From: DAOUJI01 sp965237875
GTDB taxonomy: Bacteria; Chloroflexota; Dehalococcoidia; Lucifugimonadales; JAGWBF01
Length of the DNA stretch: 64,000 nt
Direction of reading: 5' to 3'
Assembly: GCA_965237875.1 (NCBI GenBank)
Contig: CBDEGP010000002.1
Coordinates: forward strand, 992,001-1,056,000
Below are positions 43,514-52,419 of this stretch, piece after piece. The stretch's first letter is position 1. Every line of letters starts with the position of its first letter. Position numbers and translations under genes: made by a program. The notes under the pieces were generated by a model. That model made no database searches. It was given only the letters and a program-made list of their open reading frames with translations, and was not told the origin of the DNA.

Positions 43514-45811
43514 ATGACCACAACAGCTGATAAGAAACCCGAAAGCGAATACAAGGTCGTAGGGACCAGACCCATCCGCCACGACGGGGTGGACAAGGTG
43601 ACGGGGAACGCCCGTTACGGAGCGGACATCAACCTGCCGGGCATGCTCCACGCCAAAGTCCTCAGGAGCCCTCACGGCCACGCCCGCATCAAGTCCATCG
43701 ACACCAGCAAGGCAGAGGCCCTGCCCGGAGTCCGGGCCATTTGCACCGCCGCCGATTTCCCCATCATCGAAGACAAGACGCTTGACTTTGCGGAGCTGCA
43801 GGGCAATCCCCGCATGATGGCCGAAAACGTCCTTGCCCACGATCGAGTGTTGTACAAGGGCCACGCCATCGCCGCAGTCGCCGCCTTCAGCCTCCACGTC
43901 GCCGAGGAGGCGATAGGACTCATCGACGTTGAGTACGAAGTCCTCGAACCTGTGCTGAGCATCGACCAGGCCCTGAGCGACGACGCACCCCTTCTCCACG
44001 ATGACATGACCACCCGTTTCAGGGTGGACCGATTCGGCCGCGGCGACGACACCGGCAAGAAGAGCAACCTGGCCGGACACCTCCAGTTCGTCCGGGGAGA
44101 GCCGGAAGATGGTTTCAAAGAGGCCGACCTGATCGTTGAGCGGGAGTTCGACACCCAGACCGTCCACCAGGGTTACATCGAGCCCCATGCCTCCACGGCG
44201 TCCTGGTCCTCCGACGGGCAGATAACGGTATGGACCTCCACCCAGGGGGCCTTCTCCATCCGCTCGCTGACCGCCGCCATCCTCGCAGTCCCCGAGTCAA
44301 CGGTGAAGGTCATTCCCATGGAGATCGGCGGCGGGTTCGGCGCAAAGCTGGTGGCCTACCTTGACCCGGTGGCCGTCATCCTGTCCCGGAAGAGCGGCAG
44401 GCCCGTCAAGATGGTAATGTCCCGGTCCGAGGTTTTCGAGGGATCCGGCCCCACTTCTGCGTCCCACATGCGGTGCAAGATCGGCGTCACCAAGTCCGGC
44501 AAGATAACCGCCGGAGAGCTGGACTTGTACTTCGAATCGGGCGCTTTCCCAGGCTCGCCTGTGGGAGGCGGCGCCCTGACCGGCCTGGGTCCCTACAAGA
44601 TGGACAACCTGCTGGTGAACGGCTACGACGTGGTGGTCAACAAGCAGAAGGTCCAGGCCTACCGCGCTCCCGGCCAACCCCAGGCCGCATTCGCCGTGGA
44701 GATCGTGATGGACGAGATCGCCGAACAGCTGGGAATCGACTCCATGGAACTGCGCCTGAAGAACACGGTGGTCGAGGGAGACCGGATGCCCAACAACGTG
44801 CCTCACCCCAGAATCGGATGCAAAGAGGTTATGGAGGCCATGGTCGCCCACCCGCACTACTCTGCGCCCCTGGAAGGACCCAACCGGGGCAGAGGCGTCG
44901 CTTTCGGCCACAGGTTCAACAGCGGCAACGCGTCCTCCGCAACCATACACGTCAACAACAACGGCACCATCAATCTGGTCACGGGAGCGGTGGACATCGG
45001 TGGAAGCCGCGCAGCCATGGCCATGCAAGCCGCCGAGGTCCTGGGCATAAGGGCCGAGGACGTTAACCCCACGGTGGTGGACACCAACTCCATCGCCTTC
45101 ACCGAACCCACCGGCGGCAGCCACACCACCTTCGACACCGGCCTGGCCACCATCCGCGCGGCGGAAGACGTCACACGACAGATGGCGGCCCGCGCAGCCC
45201 TGATATGGGAAGTGCAACCCGAGGACGTGGAGGTCAAGGACGGCGTTTTCACCTGCGCCAAGAACCCCAACGACACCTTCACGTTCAAGCAGCTTTCCGG
45301 CCAGCTGATGCGCACCGGCGGCCCCATCACGGCGTCGGCCTCCGCCACGTCCACCGGAGTTGGGTCAACCTTCGGCGGCAACATAGTCGACGTGGAGGTG
45401 GACCCGGAGACGGGCAAGATCGACATCCTCCGGTTCACAGCCTTCTGCGACTCCGGCACGTCCATCCACCCCAGCTACGTGGAAGGGCAGGTGCAGGGAG
45501 GCACCGTCCAGGGCATAGGCTGGGCGCTCAATGAGGAGTACGTCTACAACAAGGACGGGGCCATGGCCAACTCCAGCTTCCTGGACTACCGTATGCCCAC
45601 TTCCCTCGACGTTCCCATGATCGACGCCCATATCGTGGAGGTCGCCAACCCCAGACACCCATACGGCGTACGCGGCGTGGGCGAGATACCCATCATACCT
45701 CCTCTGCCCGCCTTGGCCTTGGCGGTGAAGAACGCCATCGGAAAGCCCATATACAAACTGCCCATCTCTCCCGCAGCGGTCCTGGATGCGCTGGAAAACA
45801 AGGACGGCTAA
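43514..45811 (+). CDS. Xanthine dehydrogenase-family molybdopterin-binding subunit
   Basis: This large subunit of a molybdenum hydroxylase has 765 residues from ATG 43514, with AGGAGG upstream. Landmarks are PIRHDGVDKVTGNARYGADI, MLHAKVLRSPHGHARI, VIPMEIGGGFGAKL (Moco-binding Gly-rich loop), VQAYRAPGQPQAAFAVEIVM, GSHTTFDTGLAT and a C-terminal PYGVRGVGEIPIIPPLPALA that carries the catalytic Glu. The [2Fe-2S] and FAD subunits are not adjacent, so electron partners must be elsewhere. The rhodanese gene lies just upstream in the same operon. Such enzymes need a terminal sulfido (or selenido) ligand on Mo, so a sulfur/selenium-handling rhodanese is a sensible partner; that link is inferred. Substrate unknown. 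Confidence 0.92.
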   Translation: MTTTADKKPESEYKVVGTRPIRHDGVDKVTGNARYGADINLPGMLHAKVLRSPHGHARIKSIDTSKAEALPGVRAICTAADFPIIEDKTLDFAELQGNPRMMAENVLAHDRVLYKGHAIAAVAAFSLHVAEEAIGLIDVEYEVLEPVLSIDQALSDDAPLLHDDMTTRFRVDRFGRGDDTGKKSNLAGHLQFVRGEPEDGFKEADLIVEREFDTQTVHQGYIEPHASTASWSSDGQITVWTSTQGAFSIRSLTAAILAVPESTVKVIPMEIGGGFGAKLVAYLDPVAVILSRKSGRPVKMVMSRSEVFEGSGPTSASHMRCKIGVTKSGKITAGELDLYFESGAFPGSPVGGGALTGLGPYKMDNLLVNGYDVVVNKQKVQAYRAPGQPQAAFAVEIVMDEIAEQLGIDSMELRLKNTVVEGDRMPNNVPHPRIGCKEVMEAMVAHPHYSAPLEGPNRGRGVAFGHRFNSGNASSATIHVNNNGTINLVTGAVDIGGSRAAMAMQAAEVLGIRAEDVNPTVVDTNSIAFTEPTGGSHTTFDTGLATIRAAEDVTRQMAARAALIWEVQPEDVEVKDGVFTCAKNPNDTFTFKQLSGQLMRTGGPITASASATSTGVGSTFGGNIVDVEVDPETGKIDILRFTAFCDSGTSIHPSYVEGQVQGGTVQGIGWALNEEYVYNKDGAMANSSFLDYRMPTSLDVPMIDAHIVEVANPRHPYGVRGVGEIPIIPPLPALALAVKNAIGKPIYKLPISPAAVLDALENKDG

Positions 45812-45903
45812 CCCCTCACCCCGACCCTCTCCCGAGGGGAGGGGGAGCTAAGCCGGATTATTCTCCCCTCTCCCTGTGGGAGAGGGGCCGGGGGTGAGGG
45901 CCG
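45812..45903. repeat. Palindromic interspersed repeat
   Basis: CCCCTCACCCCGACCCTCTC on the left is complementary to GGGAGAGGGGCCGGGGGTGA on the right, giving a long imperfect hairpin with smaller ones inside. Its left arm resembles the tandem repeat at 24023-24090. It sits between two co-oriented genes and could attenuate or stabilise the transcript. Confidence 0.75.
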
Positions 45904-45925
45904 CCCCCGTCATCCCGGAGGAGAT

Positions 45926-47053
45926 GTGTACCAGAACTGCAAGGTCTTTTCGTGCGACAGCCATGTTTTCGAGCCGGTGGAACTCTACCACGAGCGAATA
46001 GAGGAGCGTTTCAAGGCTAGGCTGCCCCACGAGGTCGAGGTCGACGGGGTGAAATGGCGCATGACCGAGGGGCACGCACCCTCCAGGCTCAGGAAACCGC
46101 CGGTGGGCGGCCTTGACGCAGTCCGCGACCAAGCCGGGGGCTACGTAGGCGAGACTCGCCGCGATGACATGCGGAAGGACGGGGTGGACCTGTCGGTGTG
46201 CTATCCCAACCGCGCGTTCAGCCTGTTGGCCAGCAGCGACGGCGAGTTCCAGCTGGCCATCGCCCGTGCATACAACGACTGGATACTGGAGACCGACCTG
46301 GCCCGGATGCCCGACGACTTCGTCTTGTCGGCCATCCTGCCTCCCAAAGACGTGGTCCGGGCCAGGGCGGAGCTGGTCAGAATCGCCAAGACGGGAAAAT
46401 TCAAAGGCCTGTTCATGCCGTCCTGGATAGAGGGCCAACCTTATGCCGGGACCAGCATATACGACCCCCTGTGGGCCACCATCGAGGAGATCGGGCTGCC
46501 TGTGCTCTTCCACGCCGGAGTGGGCATCGACCCCAGGACCGCGCGGGGAGACGGAGGCGCCATAATCAACTACGTGCGGGCCATAACCATCTGCTCCGAG
46601 CCAGTGCTCCAGCTATGCTCCTCGGGCATCCTGGAACGCTTCCCCAAGATCAAGTTCGCCCTCGTCGAGTCCCAGATGAGCTGGCTCCCCGGCATCTTGC
46701 ACCTGATGGACGAGGGCTACCACAAGCACCACATGTGGGTCAAGCCCAAGCTCTCCATGCTGCCCTCGGACTACTTCCGGCGTCAGGGCCACGTTATGTG
46801 GATGGACGACGAGCCCGGCCTTCAGATGCGGGAATACATAGGCATGGACAGCATTATATGGGGCGACGACTATCCCCACCATGAGGGGACCTGGCCCAAC
46901 TCCGCAGACGTCTTCGACCGCAGCCTGGCGGGCCTTAGCGATTTGGACAAGCGTAAGCTGCTCTGGGACAACGCCGCCCGCCTTTTCAACATAGACCCGG
47001 CCTTGCACGACACGGCGCCGGCGGCCACAGCTTCCGATAGCCCGTCTGCTTAG
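45926..47053 (+). CDS. Amidohydrolase-2 family protein (metal-dependent decarboxylase/hydrolase)
   Basis: This TIM-barrel enzyme of the aminocarboxymuconate-semialdehyde decarboxylase superfamily has 375 residues. Start GTG 45926 has GGAGGAG just upstream. Motifs: VFSCDSHVFEPVELY (one metal-binding His remains of the usual H-x-H), DGVDLSVCYPNRAF, IEEIGLPVLFHAGVG, IKFALVESQMSWLPGIL and IIWGDDYPHHEGTWPNS (catalytic Asp). Similar in plan to 56437-57579. It overlaps the end of the convergent alpha/beta hydrolase by 4 bp. Likely acts on a ring-cleavage or other organic acid intermediate. Confidence 0.9.
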   Translation: MYQNCKVFSCDSHVFEPVELYHERIEERFKARLPHEVEVDGVKWRMTEGHAPSRLRKPPVGGLDAVRDQAGGYVGETRRDDMRKDGVDLSVCYPNRAFSLLASSDGEFQLAIARAYNDWILETDLARMPDDFVLSAILPPKDVVRARAELVRIAKTGKFKGLFMPSWIEGQPYAGTSIYDPLWATIEEIGLPVLFHAGVGIDPRTARGDGGAIINYVRAITICSEPVLQLCSSGILERFPKIKFALVESQMSWLPGILHLMDEGYHKHHMWVKPKLSMLPSDYFRRQGHVMWMDDEPGLQMREYIGMDSIIWGDDYPHHEGTWPNSADVFDRSLAGLSDLDKRKLLWDNAARLFNIDPALHDTAPAATASDSPSA

Positions 47054-47925
47054 AGCACGCCCGTCTGCCGCGCGTAGTCCAGGACCATTTCGGCGATGCG
47101 GGCTGGGTCTTCCTGCACCACAAAGTGGCCGCCTGGAATGGTCTTTACTGTAACGTCGGGGACTGTGTCGAGGAACTGCTGAGTAGTCGGGTTCCCCAGG
47201 CGGAACCGGTCGCTCTGCTCCGCCGCCACCAGCGTGACAGGCATGTTCAGCCGGGCCATCCGGTCCCACACGTCGTCGGGGGTCTCGATAAGGTAGTAGA
47301 GCGCCTCCACCTCCGGTGGACAGGCCAGTTCGACGCTTCCGTCATCCCTGTCATGGAAGCCGCCGTTGACGTAGGCCCAGAGAGACTCCTCGCTCCATGA
47401 AGCCAGCACAGGGCGTTCCCTGTATCGTTCGTAGATGGACTGGCGGTCAGGCCACACCGCCCTGCGACTGCGCGCCCGGTCGGCCAGCATCCGGCTCCGT
47501 TCATGGGCGCCGGGATTCTTACGGTCGATGAGATTGGGCTCGATGACCATCAATGCTTTAACCCGGTTTTGCCGCTCATAGGAGCCCAACAGGCTGACCC
47601 CGCCGCCCCTGGAGTGACCCACCACCAGGCAGTCTTTCAGGTCCAGACCATCCAGCAAGGCAACAAGGTCACCGGCCAGGTCGTCCCAGGAAAAGGGTTC
47701 GGTGGGATTGCTGCTGCGCCCGTGTCCTCGAAGGTCCATAGAGATGCACCTGACATCCTTGGACATGATCTCGGCGGCGGGTCCCCAGATGTCGGCGCAG
47801 AAGCTGGAGGGGTGCAGCAGAACGAAGGCCGGGGCGTCCTCTCCCCGCTGTGACTTCCATTCGAGGCAGTGGACCTTCCAACCGTTGTTGTCTATGTAAT
47901 TGCTTGACGGCATTCCGTAGTGCAC
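47050..47925 (-). CDS. Alpha/beta hydrolase
   Basis: The product is 291 residues from GTG 47925, or 287 from ATG 47913; neither start has a strong site. The catalytic pattern is clear: APAFVLLHPSSFCADIWGPA (oxyanion region), MDLRGHGRSSNP, DCLVVGHSRGGGVSLLGSYE (nucleophile Ser), VTLVAAEQSDRFR (Asp candidate) and IPGGHFVVQEDPARIA (His). Could be an esterase, epoxide hydrolase or C-C hydrolase; the HG motif before the Ser region is common to all of these. Convergent with the amidohydrolase and not in an operon. Confidence 0.9.
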   Translation of the reverse strand: MHYGMPSSNYIDNNGWKVHCLEWKSQRGEDAPAFVLLHPSSFCADIWGPAAEIMSKDVRCISMDLRGHGRSSNPTEPFSWDDLAGDLVALLDGLDLKDCLVVGHSRGGGVSLLGSYERQNRVKALMVIEPNLIDRKNPGAHERSRMLADRARSRRAVWPDRQSIYERYRERPVLASWSEESLWAYVNGGFHDRDDGSVELACPPEVEALYYLIETPDDVWDRMARLNMPVTLVAAEQSDRFRLGNPTTQQFLDTVPDVTVKTIPGGHFVVQEDPARIAEMVLDYARQTGVL

Positions 47926-48000
47926 TCTGAGTTGAGGACGCTCTGTCAGCCCACCGGCATGGCCCGCGCGAAATCCCGGACCGGACGCGTAAACATGGCC

Positions 48001-48516
48001 CTAATCGCCGGGGGCTTCCTTATAGCGCCTGCCTCTCCCCTCCACATTCCGGTCCCGGACGAAGTCCATGACGGGCGTCCCATATCCGCAGCTTGTGGAC
48101 GTCTTCTCGACGGCGACCTCAACCACCTGCCGGGGTTTGGAGTGGAGGCCTTCCGCGGGACATTCCAGCAGCCGGCGTCCCACAGGAGACTCGTCCACAG
48201 GAGCCGCCTCCGCGCTTCCGTACAGGCGGACTATGGCCGCGTCGTTCTCGTCGAAAGAGCAGACCATGAGGGTGATGGGGCTTCCTGACTGGGAATGTCT
48301 GACCGTCTCGTTGCCGCTGCCCTTGTAGTCAAGGTAAGCCACCCGGTTGGGGTCCAATATATGGATAGGCACACCGCCTTTGGGCGACAGGTTGATTGGC
48401 CCCTGGCCATCGGGACCCTCGCCCATGTCGGGGTCAGCCGTGGCAACGAAGAAGACTTTAGCATTGCGGATGAGGTCAGCCTGCTCGTTCGTGATTGAGC
48501 TAAAGAAGTTGGCCAT
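48001..48516 (-). CDS. Pyridoxamine 5'-phosphate oxidase-related FMN-binding protein
   Basis: The 171-residue product has a split-barrel flavin-binding fold. Features are NEQADLIRNAKVFFVATADP, INLSPKGGVPIHILDPNRVA, YLDYKGSGNETVRH (the S/G-x-G-x-E-T region for flavin phosphate), PITLMVCSFDENDAAIVRLY and CGYGTPVMDFVRDR at the C-terminus. The substrate is not predictable; relatives reduce or degrade aromatic or F420-linked compounds. It is the last gene of the seven-gene catabolic operon, 57 bp after the second CaiB gene. Confidence 0.88.
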   Translation of the reverse strand: MANFFSSITNEQADLIRNAKVFFVATADPDMGEGPDGQGPINLSPKGGVPIHILDPNRVAYLDYKGSGNETVRHSQSGSPITLMVCSFDENDAAIVRLYGSAEAAPVDESPVGRRLLECPAEGLHSKPRQVVEVAVEKTSTSCGYGTPVMDFVRDRNVEGRGRRYKEAPGD

Positions 48517-48573
48517 TCTCGGTTCCCCTTTATCGGCGCTGGCATTTTATCACACAGGCGTCGTTGGGTTGCT

Positions 48574-49776
48574 TCAGTAGACCACCCGGCGTTCCTGCCA
48601 TTCAGCCACCTGGGACTTCGACGCCCCCAGAAGGTCCATGAGGATGTCCGAATTATGCTGGCCCATGGTGGGTCCTGGGGCGCGTATCGACGCCGGCGTG
48701 CCGCTGAACTTCCAGGGCGGCCCCTGTACCGTCTGGGGCCCCATGAAGGGATGCTGGATGGAAGTCCACGTTCCTCTGTGGTTCAGGTGGTCGTCCGCGA
48801 CAAGGTCACGGCTGCTCATGGACGGCGCCGCACAAACTCCTGCCTTCTGAAGCGTCTCGGCCGCCTCATTGGCCGAGCGGGAAGAAGTCCACCCGGCGAG
48901 CAGGCCGTCCAAGGCGTCTTGATTGCGGTGGCGGGATAGGGGGTCGGTGAATCGAGGGTCTGCCAGCCACTCTCCATGCCCCGACGCGCTGCATAGGGCC
49001 AGCCACTCTTCCTGGCCCGCCACCGAGATGGTCACCCAGGAGTCGTCATCCAGGCATGGGTAACATCCCTGGGGCGCTGCGCCGGTCTCCCGGTTTCCCT
49101 GGCTCTCGGAGACCCTGGAGTTCATTGCGTAGTCCATGAGAGCCTCGCCCGTATAGACGACGATGGACTCTCGGGAGGACAGGTCGATGAACTGGCCCTC
49201 GCCGGTCCGCAGCCGGTGAAAGAGGCCCATGAGCAACGCCAGGGCGGCTGTGGACGCCACCCGCGCGTCTATGCTGTCTCGAAGCTCGGTGGGCGGGGCG
49301 TCGGGATACCCGGTCAAGTGTCCCAGGCCGCTCATGGAGTTGAATACGTTGGCATACCCAGGGAAGGCGCTCTCCGGCCCTGTGGCGCCTCCGTTGGAGA
49401 TTGACACCATGACCAGAGTCGGGTTCGCTTCCCTCAACCTGTCGTAACCCAGACCCAGCCGGTCCATGACTCCGGGGCGCATGTTCTCCACCACGGCGTC
49501 GCTGACAGACGCTATCTTCAACGCCAACTCCACGGCTTCAGGCTCTTTGAGGTTGAGCTGCACGCTTTGCTTGTTCAGGTTCAGCGTGTTGAACACGGGG
49601 GAGTTCTCGGGGTCGTCGAAGGAATATGGAGGCCTCCTGGCCCCATCGACCTGCATTCGGCTTTCCACCTTGATGGTCTCGGCTCCGAGGAATCCCAGGA
49701 ACAGGGTGGCAAAGGGACCGGCCAGCAAGCTGGTGAAGTCGAGAACACGCACTCCCGCCAATGCGCCGGGGGTCAT
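48574..49776 (-). CDS. CaiB/BaiF family CoA-transferase, operon 2 (second gene)
   Basis: The 400-residue class III CoA-transferase shows LAGVRVLDFTSLLAGPFATL, FLGFLGAETIKVESRMQVDG, LNLKEPEAVELALKIASVSD, AVVENMRPGVMDRLGLGYDR, LVMVSISNGGATGPES and GEGQFIDLSSRESIVVYTGE, with a C-terminal MGQHNSDILMDLLGASKSQV. Its ATG overlaps the stop of the preceding CaiB gene by 4 bp (ATGA), so the two are translationally coupled and may form a heteromeric transferase. Confidence 0.93.
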   Translation of the reverse strand: MTPGALAGVRVLDFTSLLAGPFATLFLGFLGAETIKVESRMQVDGARRPPYSFDDPENSPVFNTLNLNKQSVQLNLKEPEAVELALKIASVSDAVVENMRPGVMDRLGLGYDRLREANPTLVMVSISNGGATGPESAFPGYANVFNSMSGLGHLTGYPDAPPTELRDSIDARVASTAALALLMGLFHRLRTGEGQFIDLSSRESIVVYTGEALMDYAMNSRVSESQGNRETGAAPQGCYPCLDDDSWVTISVAGQEEWLALCSASGHGEWLADPRFTDPLSRHRNQDALDGLLAGWTSSRSANEAAETLQKAGVCAAPSMSSRDLVADDHLNHRGTWTSIQHPFMGPQTVQGPPWKFSGTPASIRAPGPTMGQHNSDILMDLLGASKSQVAEWQERRVVY

Positions 49777-50996
49777 ATCACTCCTCCCTTGGCCAGGTCG
49801 GAAAGACCGGTCTCGTCCATGCCCAGAGCGCCGCAGTAGACGTCCCTATTATGTTGACCAAGAAGCGGCGCAGGGTTTTCCACCGACCAGGGAGTCTTCG
49901 GGAACCTGTAGGGCCGGGAGGGGTAGGTCAAGGCGCCGGCGTCGGGGTGGTCCACGTCTACAAAGAACCCTCTATGTTCCAACTGGGGCGACCTCAGCAC
50001 ATCCTCGGACGTGGCAAAGTAGGCTGCGGGGCATCCGCTGGGCGCCGCCTTGTAGTAGACCTCCTCTTTGGTCAACTCCGCCGCCCACTCCCCGATGATG
50101 CGGTTCACCTGGTCCCCGTGATGGATCCGGTCCGCACGGGTGGCGTACCGTTCATCGTCAGCCAGCTCGGGACGCCCCATGATTTCCACCAAGACCCTCC
50201 ACTGGCGGTCCTCCCGGGGGTACAGTATGACGTAGCCGTCCTTGCAGGCGTAGATGCCGCCGTACTCGTAGGTCCTGGAGCGGTCCACCAAATGCCCGCC
50301 GCCCAGATACAGGGTATGGGTCAGACGGTTGAGCGCCATCGTCGATTCCTGGCTGGATACTTCGATCCGCTGCCCAACTCCCTGAAACTCCCTTGCGTAG
50401 AGGGCCGCTATCGCCGCCGAGGCCGCCATCTGGCCCGTGTCGTAGTCCCCCAGATGGACCCCCGCCGCCACGGGCGCCCTGTCCGGATTCATGGTATAGC
50501 CAAGTCCTCCGGGCAATGTGAAACCCTCGCCGGAGGCGTGAAAGGTGTTTACGTGGCGGGCTTTCCAGTGCGACTTAGGCCCATCCCGCCCAAATGGGGT
50601 GATGGACAGGTGGACCAAACCCGGGTTTCTGTCTCTAAGCGTGTCATGGCCCAGCCCCATAGATTCCATTGACCCCTGCGCCGGATCCGGGGGGCGGTCT
50701 TCCACCAACAGGTCCGCTAAGTCGACCAGCCGGAGGAAAAGCTCCCGTCCGGTGGAGGTGGAAGGGTCAAGGGTGACGCTTTCTTTATTCGTGTTCAGGA
50801 ACAGGAACAGACCGCTTTTTTCGGGGTGGGGTCCGTCGTCGGGAAAGGGTCCAAAATGCCTGGCCGGGTCCCCGCATCCCGGCGGTTCAATCTTGATGAC
50901 CCGCGCACCCATGTCGCCGAGGAGCTTGGAGCAGAAGGGACCGGCTATGAACCCGGCGAATTCAAGAATCGTAGTCCCTTCGAATATCTTCCGCAC
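49773..50996 (-). CDS. CaiB/BaiF family CoA-transferase, operon 2 (first gene)
   Basis: The product is 407 residues. Visible: FEGTTILEFAGFIAGPFCSK, LLGDMGARVIKIEPPGCGDP, SVTLDPSTSTGRELFLRLVD, ADLLVEDRPPDPAQGSMESM (an acidic variation of the usual VVENFRPG motif), LVHLSITPFGRDGP and TGQMAASAAIAALYAREFQG. The loop RPPDPAQGSMESMG departs from the canonical sequence and may alter substrate choice. It follows the MFS gene by 75 bp and overlaps the second CaiB. Confidence 0.92.
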   Translation of the reverse strand: MRKIFEGTTILEFAGFIAGPFCSKLLGDMGARVIKIEPPGCGDPARHFGPFPDDGPHPEKSGLFLFLNTNKESVTLDPSTSTGRELFLRLVDLADLLVEDRPPDPAQGSMESMGLGHDTLRDRNPGLVHLSITPFGRDGPKSHWKARHVNTFHASGEGFTLPGGLGYTMNPDRAPVAAGVHLGDYDTGQMAASAAIAALYAREFQGVGQRIEVSSQESTMALNRLTHTLYLGGGHLVDRSRTYEYGGIYACKDGYVILYPREDRQWRVLVEIMGRPELADDERYATRADRIHHGDQVNRIIGEWAAELTKEEVYYKAAPSGCPAAYFATSEDVLRSPQLEHRGFFVDVDHPDAGALTYPSRPYRFPKTPWSVENPAPLLGQHNRDVYCGALGMDETGLSDLAKGGVI

Positions 50997-51071
50997 CTTC
51001 TTACTCCTGCGAGGAAGCGCCGTCCTCTAGTCCCTTGCCCTTTGGATGATAAATGCAAGGTCGATTGAGCG

Positions 51072-52370
51072 CTAGCCCTCCGCCTTTGCTGCGGAAACGT
51101 CCCTCACCTTGGGCCTCGGAGGACGCACCGTCGTCATCAGCAATGCGGCTGCTCCGTAGAGCCCAAGGGTCAGCCACCAGGACGACGTGTAGTCCCCGGA
51201 GCTGTCCCTCATGTACCCAACCAGGGGCGCTCCCACTCCGGCGGTCAGCAGAGTCACCGGAAGCACCACGCCGCGTATGGCCCCGAGAAAAGCTCTCCCG
51301 TAGTATTCCGCCATCATGTAGGTCGGCACTATCATGAATGCGCCCACGGACGAACCGAATATGAGCGTTGACGCGAACATGTGGAGCTCTTTATGTCCGA
51401 ACAACATCAGGGTGGTGGATGACGCAAACCCTATGAAGGCCCCCACTCCGAGAAATCTGACCGGAACACGCTCCACGAGCCAACCCGACAGGAGAATCAT
51501 AGCCGTCGCTCCGGCGGCGTCTACAGAGAAGGCAAAGGAGACAGTTTGGGCGTCTATGCCCCTCTCGGTCCAGAAAGGGAACCGGTGCACACTGGCGCCG
51601 CCCTGGGCCAGTCCGACCAGCGCGAACACGGCTATAAGCTTCCACAGGGTCGATTCGCGTCTCGCCTCACCCAGGGTCCAGGCGTCCTCCTCGACGCCGC
51701 CGGTCCTGACGGCTGACGCATCCCTCGTTGGCCTGGAATCAGGGGGCTTGGCGACTCCGTCCACCTCCAGCCCCATGTCCTCTGGCTCGCGCCGTAGAAA
51801 AAGGGCCGCGACGGGGATGCAGATCACCATGAAGGCAATGGCCATTATCCCCCACGCAGCCCGCCACCCTTCCTCGTCTATGAGGTACTGTGTCACGGGC
51901 ACCAGGGTCACGCCGCCGACGCCCAGGCCCAAGACGGACAACGCAAGGGCGCGTCCTCGGCGCCTGACGAACCATTTGGCCACCGGCACCGACGTAACAA
52001 GGCTGTTCGGGGCCGTCACGCCGGTGACTCCGATCACGCCGAAGAGAATGAAGAAATGCCAGGCCTCGGTGACTTGCGATATTGCCAACAGGCATACGCC
52101 GATGATGACTGCTGTCACGACTAGATACACTCTGGAGCCGTACCGGTCCAGAAGGCGCCCTACCAGCAGGGCCGAAAACCCTGCCGTCAGGTTCCGGGTG
52201 GTCTGGGCCCACCCGAAATCGCTTCTGGTCATGTCCAGCCCCTCACCCATGGGAACGATGAAGGGGCCGAAGTTCAACGTGCCCGTGGCCATGGTGGAGT
52301 AGTTGACCAGAAACATGGAGGCGACGATGACCCAGCCGTAGAAGATGGGCCCCCGTCCGAAGAGGATCAA
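51072..52370 (-). CDS. Major facilitator superfamily transporter
   Basis: This 432-residue protein has twelve predicted helices. Start TTG 52370; the N-terminus is IFYGWVIVASMFLVNYSTMA. The DRYGSRVYLVVTAVIIGVCL segment between helices 2 and 3 is the MFS loop motif. A long cytoplasmic loop (EVDGVAKPPDSRPTRDASAV) separates the two halves, and the second half opens STLWKLIAVFALVGLAQGGA. Relatives of this type carry monocarboxylates and other organic anions, which would suit uptake of the acid activated by the CoA-transferases in the same operon. Confidence 0.9.
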   Translation of the reverse strand: MILFGRGPIFYGWVIVASMFLVNYSTMATGTLNFGPFIVPMGEGLDMTRSDFGWAQTTRNLTAGFSALLVGRLLDRYGSRVYLVVTAVIIGVCLLAISQVTEAWHFFILFGVIGVTGVTAPNSLVTSVPVAKWFVRRRGRALALSVLGLGVGGVTLVPVTQYLIDEEGWRAAWGIMAIAFMVICIPVAALFLRREPEDMGLEVDGVAKPPDSRPTRDASAVRTGGVEEDAWTLGEARRESTLWKLIAVFALVGLAQGGASVHRFPFWTERGIDAQTVSFAFSVDAAGATAMILLSGWLVERVPVRFLGVGAFIGFASSTTLMLFGHKELHMFASTLIFGSSVGAFMIVPTYMMAEYYGRAFLGAIRGVVLPVTLLTAGVGAPLVGYMRDSSGDYTSSWWLTLGLYGAAALLMTTVRPPRPKVRDVSAAKAEG

Positions 52371-52419
52371 CCGAGCCGCCTACACCGACAAACGCAGTCC
52401 ACCAACGAGCAGGCGCCCT

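Noticed and set aside
44297..45217. Minus-strand frame of 306 codons
   Set aside because: Antisense to the molybdenum hydroxylase; no recognisable motifs.
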